Assembly (NCBI GenBank): GCA_030435675.1
Contig: CM059624.1
Span: forward strand, 11,432,769 to 11,496,768
Length of the DNA: 64,000 nucleotides
Direction of reading: 5' to 3'
From: Steinernema hermaphroditum
Taxonomy: Eukaryota; Nematoda; Chromadorea; Rhabditida; Steinernematidae
A program made the translations under genes and the position numbers. The notes under the pieces are model-generated. The model did not search any database. It saw nothing but the letters and a program-made list of their open reading frames with translations, and was not told the origin of the DNA. Shown piece after piece: positions 63,701 to 64,000 of the stretch. Within the stretch, counting starts at the first letter, position 1; every line of letters starts with the position of its first letter.

Positions 63701-64000
63701 GCTAGAAGCGCCTACTTGGCATTGAGAGGCTGATCCAGTTTGTACAAGTGGACCGTTCCGGTGGAGCCTGAGGAGGCCAGGAACCTGGAGTCCATCGAGA
63801 ATGCCAAGGCGTAGATAATGGCGTTTTTGCGACCTCTGGTGAACTCGAAGAGTTTCTCGCCCGTCCTCACCGAGTGCACGCGGACAACGGTTCCTCTTTC
63901 GGAGGCGGTAGCAACCAAGGAGCCGTCCCAGTTCAGCTTCACCGCCGCGATGTGATTCTCATGCGCGTTGATGGAGATGACGCTCTGAAGACTATCGGCG
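60712..64000 (-). CDS. WIPI/ATG18-like propeller with giant disordered tail and C-terminal membrane anchor (partial, 5' end beyond window)
   Basis: Three exons are in the window (60712-63472, 63518-63673, 63716 to edge), and the gene continues past 64000. The visible propeller blades parallel gene 57000: HENHIAAVKLNWDGSLVATA, SERGTVVRVH, LFEFTRGRKNAI, LAFSMDSRFLASSGSTGTVH, AKCRLPGVSDFENDVALK, VDNHLCVLVATKEGYYYVF. After the last blade come about 830 residues without a recognisable fold, rich in Glu, Ser, Pro and Lys (for example SDDTDGEEEAS, EEDSEQSP). A hydrophobic segment FPALVLLALLLVLLLVFVWV lies about 20 residues before the end (stop TAA 60712). The layout is therefore propeller, long flexible linker, tail anchor. 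AATAAA follows the stop at once. The FRRG motif reads FTRG, as in the paralogue. Confidence 0.85.

Noticed and set aside
1..64000. Spliced-leader RNA gene, CRISPR array, rRNA genes
   Set aside because: I looked for the SL1-type leader, regular repeat-spacer arrays and rRNA cores and found none.

Overview
The window is nuclear DNA of a nematode, most likely a rhabditid-type species with a compact genome. The evidence is very short GT-AG introns (mostly 39-50 nt) ending in TTTCAG or TTTAG, nematode-style serpentine chemoreceptors, an SKR (Skp1-related) gene pair, eukaryotic tRNA genes, and a very large expansion of TIL (trypsin-inhibitor-like, Ascaris-type) genes. No species can be named from sequence alone.

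Layout. 0-5.5 kb: a truncated serpentine receptor, one intronless Skp1-related gene and a secreted cystatin. 5.9-38.5 kb: the core of a TIL gene cluster, with 20 genes on both strands that encode from one to six TIL domains each. Interspersed are tRNA-Gln and tRNA-Cys genes, a cyclophilin (PPIL1/CYN-12 type), a His-rich membrane protein and two unrecognised small proteins. 39-45.8 kb: two intact serpentine receptors, a Tc1/mariner remnant, a DLK-like kinase and the second Skp1-related gene. 46-50.8 kb: four more TIL genes, including one with a Gly/Pro-rich N-terminus. 51-54.6 kb: a Thr-rich, probably GPI-anchored surface protein and a small secreted protein with a truncated paralogue. 54.8-64 kb: a conserved housekeeping block, all on the minus strand. 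In transcription order it holds a WIPI/ATG18-like propeller with a long disordered tail and a C-terminal membrane anchor (cut by the window edge), GET1/WRB, a conventional WIPI/ATG18-like protein and the diflavin reductase NDOR1. The last three are spaced like a nematode operon.

How the genes fit together. In total 24 TIL genes carry about 41 TIL domains. Nearly all share one plan: a TATA-like box about 40-50 bp before the ATG, a short signal-peptide exon, one TIL domain per exon, and introns that split codons in the same phase (phase 1), so domain exons can be duplicated without frame damage. Eleven copies of a second six-cysteine module sit after TIL domains in ten genes. The predicted reactive-site residue (P1, second position after the fifth cysteine) varies widely (R, K, M, L, F, A, Q and others), which implies a diversified secreted anti-protease set. 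The neighbouring cystatin adds a possible cysteine-protease inhibitor.

Most notable observations: the tail-anchored WIPI fusion beside the tail-anchor insertase subunit GET1; the FTRG sequence in both WIPI paralogues where FRRG is expected; the recurrent six-cysteine module; and 26-30 nt introns. All gene models were spliced by eye. Exon ends are supported by frame and splice dinucleotides, not by transcripts.
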